From Branchinecta lynchi (lineage: Eukaryota; Arthropoda; Branchiopoda; Anostraca; Branchinectidae): 64,000 nucleotides of DNA. Each line of letters starts with the position of its first letter. The first letter of the stretch is position 1. Below are positions 1 through 10,390 of this stretch, in pieces. The stretch lies in the NCBI GenBank assembly GCA_023053575.1, contig JAKZAP010000012.1:8308230-8372229 (forward strand), written 5' to 3'. The position numbers and the translations under genes are program-made. The notes below the pieces were generated by a model. It ran no database searches. It was not told where the DNA came from and was given only the letters and a program-made list of their open reading frames with translations.

Positions 1-3000
1 TCGTGGGCATTTGCAAAACAAATACTAACGTATATCGAGGGGTGAAGTCGCAGCTCACAAAGTAGGAAATGTGAAGGTAATTGAGAGAAGATACAAAACG
101 GAAATTACGAAAGTCTATTCGCACCGCATATGGGCGCACTGCTCCAAAACTCGGGACGATGTAATCCAGAGGCGACATTTCGCGGAAAGCCATGGTGGCA
201 ACGGCGTCAACCGGGGCCCCCTTCACATTCTTTAACGTAAATATTACATTACTGAGACCGAAAATACCAAAGTGATTACCAGCATACGAACGAACAGTAA
301 AAATAAATTCACAAAGACTGATACTAAGAGATATTTTATATAATGAGAATATACACAATCGATTTTACGCCTTCATGGGTAGCTGGGCCGCCGTGGAAGG
401 TCATGGGGTTATAGTGTTTTTGCGGTCCATCAATTATTTTTCAATCTGGTATTCAACATATTATAACAAATAAAAAGGCCGAAAAGATGTTATAATTATA
501 GCTACCATAGCGTATGGTTCAACCTGCCGGAATCATGCGTTATCTGAACTATTCAACGTTCAAGAAGCAAGTGCTACTCTTAATTCTGGCCTGGTCCAAG
601 TTTCCAAGACCTTTCCAAAAATCGCCAACAAATCTACTCAAAACGTTACTCATTGGCGAAGAAGCGGTTTTGAAAAACTTTATTTTTTGCAACCTTTTTC
701 TAGTTTTCTTTTTTGTTACTCCACACCTTGGAAATCGCGGGCTATAAATGAATGACTTAGCCTACTTATAGTTAGGTGTACGGCAAGTCGTTATTCAATT
801 CTGTCCCTTACTGCGTCTCTGCGTTTTGTCCCTCTCGCACGTTGGGTCACGACCCCATAATTTGGAATGAATAATTTCATCTTCTGCGTCTACGGCAGAA
901 GGTAACACAATGGCATGCTACGCTAGCTCCTCGTAACTACACAAATCAGTCGCATTGTATTTCACACTGGTACTGAGAAGTCCTAGCTCTCTTATTAATA
1001 CAGAAAGCCTTTCTTAAAAGGTTTGTCGTACCTAAATTGATGTACGTCCGTATTCTACCCGTCCATACTCATTTCCATATTTTCGCCTAATCCAGCCTAA
1101 CGGCACTACGCTGAGTTTTGCAATTGCATGGCTCCTTTCAAGGCAGATCAGGCTGCCGCTTATTAAAGTAGCTCATTGGTCGAAATACCGGTTATGGAAG
1201 TTTTTTCGTCTTTATTATGAAAATCAAGGGTGCCGCGCGACGCTAAAAAGAGCCAGAACAGGTTTGTAAACTTTGAAAAATCAGCGGAGTTTCGAAGGGG
1301 TAACGTATGTATGAGTATTGGAATAGAAACTCCGTGTGCTTAAACATTGAAAATACGATGCAAGTTGTTACGATTATCTGAAACTCGGGCAGCGGACCAT
1401 TATTATAGTAACACCAGGCCAGTATTCAGGAATTTATTTCGGGGGGCGGGTCTACGAGTGGGTCGGACCTATTGATACCTAATAATGCAACAAGAATATA
1501 GATCAGATATTAAAGCCTATAGAAAACGATTCTTTTTGCATGTGACGGGAGTCAAACCCCTTAACTCCTTCTTTAGTAACACAGATGTCTGTTTTAGCGA
1601 AGAAGGAGAAAATGTGCCTACCGCTTGCAACAATCACTAAAAACAAGAATATGTTTTTCATTTTAGCTGTCTAAGATACACTAAATCAAAACCTATGGGG
1701 TATTAATTGATAACGCAGTCTGTGTTTTATCTCTAATGACCTGCTGTTTTATCATAGCATTGCCTGGGTGATCAAAGATCACGGAGATGGAGATAACATA
1801 CGTAATTACAAGGGGGCTGTCGTTGGCCAGGGAGAAACGTCCCTGCTTGCCCACCTTAGAAATCTTTTCTGTTCAATCCTAAAGCTGGAGTTGGCCAACG
1901 GAATGCCCTTGTAGAGCCTACCTAATTTCCACCACACTCCGTCTAATTCCGCCGTAGCCCTGTCTTTTCCGTTTAAACTTTCCGTTCTAACACCATAATG
2001 TCTTTGGCAGGGAGACTCTAAATTTATTTCTTCGTAGGATTACCGCGATGCAAAGAAAATAACGCGGAAAATAAAAACAAACCACTTAAGAACCACTCAA
2101 AGGTCGGAAATGAGAGTCTTATCAAATCTATTTTCCAAACTGGCGTCGATGACAATTGTCTCGTATTGCACTATTACTTAAACCCCGAATGAAATGCTTC
2201 TTGCCTTTAAAATAAACAACGGGAACCAATAAACACGTTAAAGCACCAAATTCGGAAATGGGTGGCCGCAATATTCTGGCACACAGGTTTGAGCTACAAA
2301 ATGTCGGGCAGTTCTCTATTTCGGAGACAAATGCCGGAACAGGCAGACGGTCACACGGACGATAACTATCAATCAACATAGGGACATCTCGTGCATTTGG
2401 AATTCAGATGATTAATTTTTGTCCATGGCACCCAAACCTGAAACAGTTCGAGTATCTGAATGGTGGCGTCCGCGATTTCCACCTTTTGTCACTCCGTGTG
2501 TTCGATAGCGTTGCTTTGTTCTCCTGTTAGGAATCTTTCAATTTAGCTTCACAAGTAATTTGAACTTTCCACGAGTCTCCACTTTATCTTGCCATCTAGG
2601 AATTCTGGGTAAAGTAAGCTGTAATCTATGTTGGTAATCTAGTAATCTATGTGTCACTAGTTCAGTTGATAGACATACGCCAATATATTCATGGCTTTAT
2701 TTATTTAATCGGATCCGTTAGAAATTAAAAGGTAAACCTTAATGTATTTAAATAATAGTTACACAAGTTAGATATATACCAGTAAGAAGTTCATTATGGT
2801 TCCTGATTGACACCAAGAACAAGCAAGAATTAGAACATCCGTCCCCGATACCCTGCCCAATGCAAAGAAGCGAAGGATAGGAGCTACGCGGAACATCACA
2901 TTTTGTTACATACACAAACAACTCATCACAGAAAATCCCCGGAGAAGAAAAGCCGAGAGTAACAGACTACTGGTTGTATATCACCATGACGTCACATGTG

Positions 3001-3182
3001 ACACGCTGCAGAAGCGGGTCAAGCACGCCTGCAACGACCTTTTCCTCTAGTATGTGCAGCGGCAAAAAGGGGACTGAGAGGTAGCCGGGCGACAACTGAA
3101 AGCTCAACAAGTAGCTCAGTTTTGTCTCTGTTCAGTTTTGTTGGAGTATCTATAGTTAGTGCATGAGACCAAAGACGGAGGT
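1..3182. other. Downstream flank without recognised gene
   Basis: I find no convincing coding exon, RNA gene or complete repeat here. Open frames are short and have no family resemblance. Around 1430-1460 a CAGGAATTTATTTCGGGGGG stretch resembles the end of a G-tract repeat that recurs at 33585. A perfect CRE-like palindrome TGACGTCA is at about 2988-2995, about 0.3 kb beyond the AnmK stop. Nothing else is supported. Confidence 0.5.
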
Positions 3183-3196
3183 TTTATTGGTTTATT
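3183..3196 (-). terminator. Candidate poly(A) signals of the AnmK-like gene
   Basis: Read on the minus strand, two AATAAA hexamers lie at 3196-3191 and 3188-3183, about 107-120 bp beyond the AnmK stop codon. This is a normal distance for a compact animal 3' UTR. It is a motif match only; no cleavage evidence is available. Confidence 0.45.
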
Positions 3197-3302
3197 TGTT
3201 CTTGTTGACACTTATTCTCGCTGTTCATAGTCTTGCAATGAACGCTGTTTAACGCTTGGCTGGAGCTGACTATCATCGATGGTCGTCACAACAGTCTCAT
3301 TT

Positions 3303-4325
3303 CTATGGTAGGTAAATGCAACCCGCTGAGACCTCATTTCTGGCCCCAGTAACGGACATCATGGTAGAGGTCTGTTCCTTCACCCGTAGATATCCCAAAT
3401 AAGAGAATACGATGGCCTCCTTGAAGTCAATCAGGGTACTATCTGGGACAATGATTTCTAAGTTGCATTTTTTGCGTAAACATTCAATCAGGTATTTGTT
3501 TCTCGCGCCTCCTCCAGTAACTAGAACTGTTCCAGTCTCCAATTTGTTGATGTGTGCTGCTATTTCGGTGCTGATGACTTCCACCAGCGTTGCCAGCAGA
3601 TCCTTGGCTGAATACTTTTCTACAAGAAAATGCAATACTTCCTTTTCGAACCACTCCCTGCCAGTGGATTTTGGGAAGGGTATTTGGTGGTAGCTAAGCT
3701 CCGACAATGCATGAACGATGTCCGGCAATGTTGCACCTGATCTTGCTATCAGACCTTGGGAATCGAACCCTAGTCCTAATCGCTCACTGATCTTGTTCAG
3801 GGCCATGTTGCAAACTGTGATATCACCCGCGAGTCGTGCACCGTCAAGATTCAGGCACGCAGTGTATTCAGGGAAAAGATCCTCGTCTCCTTTAGGGACC
3901 AGAGGAGCCCCTTGCCCACCTAAAGCGACGTCCTGCGATCGAAAATCACCTATCACAGGAATTCCGCTAGTTACTGCTAAGACACCTAGATGGCCTATCT
4001 GCACAGTCAGTTGGATAAGAGGCTGGTGAAAAACCGTATGTCCATGGGAAGCAATCAAGTCGGGCTTTATTCCAATTTTGTTGATGAACTGAAGGCATTG
4101 CTCTCCATAGTATCGGCCAAGGTCTCGATCTAGCTTTGACAATTCAAGGCCATTCAAGTTCATTGTTGAATCGATGCGATTGCGCATTGTTACGTCGTAA
4201 GTGTATGTGTCGGCAGCAAGAAGTTTCCATTGGTTGGAACCATGGAATTCAACGAGGGCTAGGTCAACTCCGTCCATAGACGTACCCGACATCAGGCCGA
4301 GGATTCTAAGAGGCTTTTCACCCAT
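3303..4325 (-). CDS. anmK-like: AnmK-like anhydro-N-acetylmuramic acid kinase
   Basis: The product is 340 residues from the chosen ATG at 4325. An upstream in-frame ATG at 4388 would lie inside the apparent intron, because a pyrimidine tract plus CAG ends at 4331. In bacteria AnmK hydrolyses the 1,6-anhydro ring of anhydroMurNAc and phosphorylates it during peptidoglycan recycling; it belongs to the ASKHA fold. Visible motifs are GLMSGTSMDGVDLAL (residues 10-24), IASHGHTVFHQP (91-102), GDFRSQDVALGGQGAPLVP (126-144), KSTGREWFE (219-227), TGGGARN (270-276), FKEAIVFSYLGYLR (301-314) and SVTGA (324-328). The wording is closest to Bacteroidetes-type AnmK. Odd: after CLNLDG (157-162) the usual GGIAN strand and loop are about 11 residues short, although Asp168, which aligns with the catalytic base, and a DITVCN version of the DxxPxN motif remain. 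The coding part is one exon. Activity is uncertain; the family assignment is secure. Confidence 0.88.
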   Translation of the reverse strand: MGEKPLRILGLMSGTSMDGVDLALVEFHGSNQWKLLAADTYTYDVTMRNRIDSTMNLNGLELSKLDRDLGRYYGEQCLQFINKIGIKPDLIASHGHTVFHQPLIQLTVQIGHLGVLAVTSGIPVIGDFRSQDVALGGQGAPLVPKGDEDLFPEYTACLNLDGARLAGDITVCNMALNKISERLGLGFDSQGLIARSGATLPDIVHALSELSYHQIPFPKSTGREWFEKEVLHFLVEKYSAKDLLATLVEVISTEIAAHINKLETGTVLVTGGGARNKYLIECLRKKCNLEIIVPDSTLIDFKEAIVFSYLGYLRVKEQTSTMMSVTGARNEVSAGCIYLP

Positions 4326-4345
4326 TATTCCTGAGAACAAAAAAG
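4326..4345 (-). other. Splice acceptor before the AnmK start
   Basis: On the minus strand TTCTTTTTTGTTCTCAG precedes GAATAATGGG. The AG occupies 4332-4331, five bases before the ATG at 4325. This suggests a non-coding 5' exon further upstream (above 4345), which I could not locate. It is also the main sign that the gene is processed as a eukaryotic gene rather than being bacterial contamination. Confidence 0.6.
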
Positions 4346-4388
4346 AAGTTAATTCTGAACTTGAGTTCTGAACACATGGGAATCGCAA

Positions 4389-6565
4389 TTACCTTCTGGG
4401 ATAAACAGCAAACAGTCATTTAGTGTCGTACAGCTAATGGCATACAATATTTTCCCAAGGTCTGCAGATTGTTCCTACAGACGTCCAATTTTAAAACTCA
4501 ATAAAGTATAGGATATAGGTATTTAACTCAGTTTAGGACAATACCAATGTTTTATGGAACACAGTCACGGAGGTATATTGTAGAGTAGAGTTTGAGTGTT
4601 ATTCATAAAAGGTTCCTTTCACCGGTCAAAGCGCATGCGGCGAATCCGACCTCTAAGTCAAACATGATCACAATAAAATATATAATAAAATAAATCAATT
4701 AGTCGCTTAAACGGTCAAAGACAAAGTCAAATATCAACAACAATACTGAGAGGTTTACTGGCGGTTGCACAGTTCAACAAAACTGGATTGACATTCTTTC
4801 GATATCTTTCGTGCCTTGCAGGGACGGAAGTCAATTTAGGACTTGGAAGGTTGCAGTCGGCTACGGACGGATCGAAAGGGTTAGGAAATTTATGGTCTTT
4901 CATTGTTCTTACAAGGTAGTAGTTCTTTATAACGTAGTATTGCTCATATAGTCGAACTAAGTTAGATTAGAATCTAACATAAAAACTCTGTGTCAAGCCT
5001 ATCTCACATCGGCATTTCTGTTAACCCTTCTAGATGTCAGTATCTTCAATTCTACAGGCGAAAAGATTCCTGTATTTCTTTCGAAGAGGAGAAATTCATA
5101 GCCCAGATCTGAAAAAAATCTATGAAAACACTGTTTCGGCTGTTCACAGCTCTATTTCTGTCGGCTAGTTTTTTAGTTTTAGTTTAATACTCTTTATTAT
5201 ACAAACCAAATTTTACATGCTAAACTACATGAACACACCTTTTACGGAATACGGAAAATTAGGATTTTACGGATACGGAAAATTAGTTCCACAGAGGAAG
5301 GCTTAACAGAGAAGCCCTTGGTAATTTGTACAATAACTTTTGTTCGCCTTCTGCTTGGCATCTGAGACGAAAAAATCTGAAACGTATCAAGAATCAGGAC
5401 TTCCTGTTTAAATTTCTTTCATATCTTCCTCGTCTTTACAGGAATTCCCGCGGAACTTCAAACTTTTTACCATTTACCCTTGTGTTATCGCCCACTGCCC
5501 AGGACCCCCACGTTTCTGACTTTGACCACTTCCCCGCTTTCTATCAAGGACAAAATTAGTCCCTTTTCTTTCTTCTGTGTTTGTTTGTTTATTTTCATCT
5601 CGTGCATTTACCATCACTGAGGGTAATTTTTCGTTTTCTTCTTTTGTACTACGTTACTTCCCCTTTCTTGTCAAGTGCGTAAATAAAATGTCATCATCAT
5701 TGGGCACTCATCCGCAAGTCATTGGAATCATCAGTTGAGGGTATCATCAACAAGCACATAATCACTGAAACTTATTGTTGCAAATAAGGATGCATCAAAG
5801 TGAAACAAATAATACTTACAGGATCTTCCGTTTAAATAGCTGAATGCAACTATTATCAACGGCGCATTTAGAATTCACGTCACCTTATCTCTTAAATAGA
5901 AATCGTACTTTATCTAATTTTTGTTCAATAGATTAAGAGAACACAACGTAAGTCTAGTGTATGGGTGTCAAAGTAAAAAAAATAGATTTTTTCGTTCACC
6001 CGAGGGGTTTCGCACTCCCCGGCACCTGCTGTACACCCTTTCCCGTCTTCGGTCGGCATTGGCTGAAACCAGCGGTGCCGGCACCACTGTCAGACATAAA
6101 TCAGGCAATTCCCGCGTCTAAAAATGATTTTGATCTTCTAACGTGACAACCGGTGCCGGGACCGACCGGTAATCGCAACACCGGGCACTTGCTGTAAACT
6201 AAAATCGGGAGTGGGCAGCCCCTCACGTTCAAACCTTTTCAGTGTCAGTGTCCAGCAAGTATTTCTCTTTCTTGGTACTGCTGAACAGAAATGTCAGAAT
6301 AACTGATGGAAGAAAGGTTAAAGAATAAACAGTCACATTTTGTATGACAATTTTCATAGACATGACTATTCCCTTTTGAGACATTTAAGTTTGAAATATA
6401 TAGTACCAGAGGTTATGGTACGTTATTTGTGCTTCCACACATTTCTGCTTTCTGTACCGTGATACAATCAAGCTTTTTCTTCTAAGTGTCATGTACATGA
6501 CTGCACAAGCATTAACTTCTTTGAGGTTGTTCATTCCAAAGTCTATAGCCCTCTGCTTAGGTAGC
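4389..6565. other. Spacer between AnmK-like gene and AASDH
   Basis: No gene recognised. About 5160-5700 looks like the 3' end of an old plus-strand retroelement: a T-rich, codon-poor stretch ending in AATAAAATGTCATCATCATT near 5684-5700, that is a poly(A)-like hexamer followed by a short ATC repeat. About 5960-6190 is locally GC-rich with repeated CCGGTGCCGG-like words. The first exon of the AnmK-like gene, or a last small exon of AASDH, could lie here but I cannot identify either. Confidence 0.4.
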
Positions 6566-7153
6566 AGCGTTCCACCGCCACCGCGGTTTTCCTCCAGCTT
6601 TTAATTCAGGTAGCGCAGGTAGCCTGCGCAGGTAGTTTCAGATTTAAATCTTTAAATGTGATAAGGATGTTTACCGCCACCCAGGAAATCTTACGTCTCC
6701 AAGAGGATTAGGGGGTAGTGTCAAATCTTGTCAGACCTAATATTCTTATGGGGTGTCGAGAGAAAAGTCTTCAAGAGAAATATTTCTGCAGGCGATATCT
6801 CCCCTTTTGAAATGAATAATTTGGGGATCTTGAGTTGTTGTACAGTTTCTTAAATTTGACTTGAAATAAATAATTATTTGAAACATTAAGCTCAGTCTTC
6901 GTATTAGCTAGGATTAACGCAGAGTTAGCGTTGGTGGAGATACACCCCTATTCGCATTTAAGGATTTAGGTCTGGAATTACATAACCAGCTACCTGCGCT
7001 ACCTGTACTAATGAGTTGGCGGAAAACATACGATGGCGGTGGACCTACCAAAATATTTGACCCTTTCGTCTGAACCAACTAATCCTCTTAATAATGCAAG
7101 ATTTTGCTGGGTGGCGGAAAACATACAGTGGCGCTGGAACACGGTGGCGTTGG
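6566..7153. repeat. Nested inverted-repeat element (MITE-like)
   Basis: Three pairs of inverted segments are interleaved. Outer: CGTTCCACCGCCACCGCGGT at 6569 against GGCGGAAAACATACGATGGCGG and GGCGCTGGAACACGGTGGCG near 7019-7150. Middle: ACCGCCACCCAGGAAATCTT with AGAGGATTAG (6672-6712) against CTAATCCTCTT and TGGGTGGCGG (7078-7116). Inner: CAGGTAGCGCAGGTAGC at 6607 against GCTACCTGCGCTACCTG ending at 7005. This looks like one foldback inserted in or rearranged within another. No coding content and no clear target duplication. Confidence 0.6.
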
Positions 7154-7378
7154 GGCACCCCTGTGCTTACCTCTCGTCACTCTGTTCTGCTGTTTTGCAA
7201 TGCCAGGATTCGCAAGTTCCTGCCACTAGCATAACGAAGAGGCAGTGAATAACTAGTAATGGAATGCCGGTGATTTTTCAACATTTTCATCCTAACGAAT
7301 ATTTTTAATATCTACTTACATATTTATTATCTTGCTTGCTCGAAGTGAGTTTTTGTTTAGGATGATAATGTTTGATAT

Positions 7379-7485
7379 ATTCAAACAATGTATACAACGG
7401 ATCCGTCAGCTACAATTCTTCATCAGCGGTATTTCGGCTGATGAAGAATCGTAGCTGGTGTATCCGTTGTATACATTATTTGAAT
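7379..7485. repeat. Long hairpin repeat, family D copy 1
   Basis: Two 49-base arms, starting ATTCAAACAATGTATACAAC and ending with its near-perfect inverse, enclose a spacer of about 9 bases; the inner arm ends are CTTCATCAGC and GCTGATGAAG. The downstream tail TTTCAAAGTCAGCTTGGGCT (7490-7510) is shared with copies near 19557 and 49117, so the hairpin and tail belong to one dispersed repeat. Confidence 0.7.
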
Positions 7486-8939
7486 ATAAGTTTCAAAGTC
7501 AGCTTGGGCTCAAGAATTTTTGATAATGTTTGATGCCTCAAACTTTAAGTAGTCTTAACGACAGACCACAACAGTGGTTGGATTTGTATGAAGCGAAAGC
7601 TGAAGGCTAGTCTAGGATTAAGAAGTCCAGGTTTTGAATTTCTTTTTTTTTAATCTGTTTTGTAATATTTGTCCCAGCTAGGTTCCACTCTCTATCCCCT
7701 ATCTCAGTGCCCCTGAAAAGTAGGTGAATAAGTTTTAATGGTAACGTCATATGGTGAGGACCTAACATAGGATTTGATTGTCCCTAGGACGGCTTATAAA
7801 TAAATATAAACGACCGACACCTCGCTGGCCGCTCGGGCTCTATATATATAGAATCCAATATATTCACCGATAGGATAAAATAGAATTTTTCGTGCTCTAC
7901 AACCTCCAGTGATATCCAGATGCCAAGGTCGGACCATGGTAACTGGTCGCGGTATCTGAAAAAGTCATTTCATTTTTGTCAAATTGTTGGGGAAGAAGTT
8001 TGGCACTTAGTGATTTGACTGAATATGTTTTTCTTTCGGGATGAGTTCGAAAAGCGGAGTTTCGGCAATTTTCGTTTTTGCAAAGCAACCGTATCTCAGA
8101 TACCACGGTAACTGCAAAAACGACTAATTGCCGATCCAGTTCCCGTGGTAACAGATACCATTGTATGTGCAAAAAAGCAACTAAGGATTTGTATCCTTGG
8201 ATGGTACGTATCTATTGAGGACCTCGCGGTGTCAGATACTGGTGCCTATACTCCGGAGCGGATTCTTGGCGCAAAGTATTTGAAAACTATGCGCGCTGTG
8301 GTTAAAGTGGTAGAAGCCAAACATAGGAAAGGGATTCCAAAAAAAAGACAGATCTTACGGCCTACCAAGTCTTCCAAATTGAAAAACAACACGTTCAAGC
8401 TTCTCACGCCCCTGTTTTAGGAAGACCTGCTGACGAACCTTGAACCTTTTGAGCTACTTGACCTGAAAACTCGGGACAGCCGAAAAAGAGCTAAAAAGTC
8501 ATAGGAGCAAAACAAAACAATGGCGAAAGGCGGGGATTTTTGAAGTGTGTAAATCCATAGCGGAACTAATGATCATATAAAAAGCAGCATAAGTACGAGG
8601 GATCCTTTAAAAAAATTCAAAGAAGCAAGTTTTTTCATCTATGTGACCTAAACAAAGAGACTTATTATCAGAAGGTCGACATGTGAAAAGATAGGCAATG
8701 GGAGGCTTTTGTCAACAACTTCATTTCAAACAACTTTTCATGGGCCAATTGTCCTTCTCGTTTATCCAGCAAATGTTTTCCAGGTTTGAATCTTTCGCCC
8801 ATCGCTAGAGAGAATTTTCATTCAGGGTTCGATCCCAATATTACACACAGCCGATCAATTTCCAGCAGGAAAAACGCGATCAAAGTGATATAGACAAAAT
8901 GCCGAAGCAGCTTCTCTTAGATCATACAAATCAGTGAGC
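7486..8939. other. Region just downstream of AASDH last recognised exon
   Basis: No gene recognised. The opposed reading frames at 7897-8172 (-) and 8145-8420 (+) show no family motifs and are probably chance. Short repeated words (GTTTTTGCAAAGCAACCGTATCTC and a related segment 60-90 bp later) suggest a decayed inverted repeat near 8060-8190. There is no AATAAA close to the AASDH stop, which leaves open that a small further exon lies in this stretch. Confidence 0.35.
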
Positions 8940-9314
8940 TTACCTCTTAATTTCAAGCGAATACACGTTATTATCCCTGCATCCGACTATGACCATATCT
9001 TCATGCACTATTGGTGAAGAAAACACCTCTCCAGGCAGATCAAACGCCCCTTGCTCCTCCCCCGTCATAGCACATAGCAATCGAAGCTTCCCACTGGTGG
9101 ACACGCCAGCCAATAAGCTCCGCCCCCTGAACATGAATGGGAAAGGGGTGGAGTAAACGGGGCTGGGGAACTTGACTTTCCATGAGAGCTGACCTGTCAT
9201 TGAAATACAGTAGATGTGGTTGTCATGTGAGCCGAAGAAAATGTGTCGAGTGCTGGATATGGTGGCGTGTGAGAAGGAAGAGAAAATTGGGCCATCTGTT
9301 TTGAAGTTGAAGAC
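8940..9314 (-). CDS. AASDH: AASDH exon, end of C-terminal PQQ propeller
   Basis: Last recognised exon of acyl-CoA synthetase family member 4, the beta-alanine-activating enzyme. It encodes 124 residues and a TAA. It starts in phase 0 after TTATTTTTCAG (AG at 9316-9315) with VFNFKTDGPIFSSF and continues through FFGSHDNHIYCIS, LSWKVKFPSPVYSTPF, DLPGEVFSSPIV and VGCRDNNVYSLEIKR. These are the repeating blade motifs (GSHD.H.YC, GEVFSSP, GCRDN.VY.L) of the AASDH PQQ domain, and the order matches vertebrate AASDH to its end. Odd: the stop codon sits inside AGAG|GTAAGC, a strong splice-donor consensus, so a short extra 3' exon is possible. The preceding intron is only 592 bp. Confidence in identity is high; the exact C-terminus is less certain. 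Confidence 0.9.
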   Translation of the reverse strand, partial: VFNFKTDGPIFSSFSHATISSTRHIFFGSHDNHIYCISMTGQLSWKVKFPSPVYSTPFPFMFRGRSLLAGVSTSGKLRLLCAMTGEEQGAFDLPGEVFSSPIVHEDMVIVGCRDNNVYSLEIKR

Positions 9315-9906
9315 CTGAAAAATAAGGTGTTAAAGCACCAACGACACGAAAACATCTTCAAAAGGGGCAAGCTTTTTCTTCCAAGTTCGGGTTACGGGCA
9401 ATACTATTGATGACTAACTCTTCTTGACGATGCAAAATCGCCGTGTACCTAGCGGAAGAACCGGAAGCGGTATCACAGCCGCTCCCAAACATAGCCATGA
9501 TTGATTAATACAGGATTCAGTTGTTGAATCTGAGTCATTAGTGCTACACAGAATATTTACGTTCAAAACTTGCCATCTACAGGGGGGACATGATGACGTC
9601 ACGCACTGTCTGAAGTGCTCATGAGAATTGACATGATTTCACATGGACAAACGCACCAAAGCCGGGTAGTAAGTTATAACAGCTTGTTGACAGCCAAACG
9701 TGTGTTTAATGAAAGTAAAGTAAGTAGACAGGTGCAATTTCCCGGGTTGGGGTTTCGGAGTTTAAGAGCCTGGTAAAGAAGGTAAAGTAGCCTTGGCAGA
9801 ATGCAGTCTAGAGTCACTCTTATCTCATAAACTTAGCGACAGAAACAAAACGCCTCACAGGCACGTCTTGGATTCTGCGACAACAGAGATGAAATTGTAA
9901 ACTAAC
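9315..9906 (-). other. AASDH intron between the last two exons (592 bp)
   Basis: It begins GTTAGT after AAAGAG (donor at 9906-9905) and ends TTATTTTTCAG at 9315. It is the only short intron in the visible part of the gene and has no recognised transposon. A CRE-like TGACGTCA lies at about 9594-9601. Confidence 0.75.
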
Positions 9907-10161
9907 CTCTTTTCCTGCAAAATCCATGCCGATTGCAAATCCATCCACGCTACCAAATACTACCAAGTTGTCCAGTACAAGTGGCGAGCTGAAAATGGGT
10001 TTCCCTACGAATTTTTTCCATTTGAATTCTCCAGCCAGAGACAAAGCTACACCAGTGCCATCTAAGGCAGCGGAGAAGATCATCTCTCCAAATTGGTCTG
10101 TAGATGGCGAGGAGAAAACGCTTCCGCTGCCTATCGGTGCTTTCCACATCTGACGTCCGCT
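9907..10161 (-). CDS. AASDH: AASDH exon, middle PQQ blades
   Basis: 85 codons, phase 0 at both ends. It starts after CTCTCCCTTTCCAG (AG at 10163-10162) with SGRQMWKAPIGSGSVFSSPS, runs through MIFSAALDGTGVALSL and FKWKKFVGKPIFSSP, and ends MDFAGKE before GTTAGT. Joined to the upstream exon it reads YAVDAK|SGRQMWKA, colinear and equal in length with the YALDIYRKKCVWKS region of vertebrate AASDH; joined downstream it reads FAGKE|VFNF, matching HFGEQ|VWQFS. The propeller is thought to be a protein-interaction or ligand-sensing domain; its role in AASDH is not settled. The first 114 bases of this exon plus upstream intron are duplicated at 14577-14919. Confidence 0.93.
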
Positions 10162-10390
10162 CTGGAAAGGGAGAGATTAGTCCACTGCAGAAATCTGACA
10201 AGATCAAGAACCGATAAAGATAAGAATTTCTGTCTACAGTCAGTTAGTGTTTGGCGATATTCAGAATTTCGATAATTCAGTACCATGTATTGCTACAGAA
10301 ACGTATTGTTTCCCCAAAATCTGAGAAACAAAATTGTCTTGGAAAGATCCTGCATCATCTCCGAATTCAAATAAATAAAAACTGACTTAC
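10048..10390. repeat. Source copy of a 343-bp duplicated exon-intron segment
   Basis: This stretch (first part of the AASDH exon plus 229 bases of intron) recurs at 14577-14919 in the same orientation with a constant offset of 4529 and, as far as I compared it, no differences. Its intronic part from about 10214 to 10388 is also present a third time, inverted, at 14576-14402. Confidence 0.85.

Noticed and set aside
3412..4029. Plus-strand reading frames opposite AnmK (3412-3693, 3718-4029)
   Set aside because: Shadows of the AnmK coding sequence on the other strand; no family motif.
4325..4388. Upstream in-frame ATG extending the AnmK-like protein by 21 residues
   Set aside because: The extra codons overlap a pyrimidine-rich intron end with AG at 4331, and AnmK proteins normally start a few residues before the GLMSGTS motif.
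7379..7485. Hammerhead ribozyme (CTGATGA motif)
   Set aside because: The CTGATGA word is not followed by a stem and GAAA in the required order; the long inverted repeat explains the structure.
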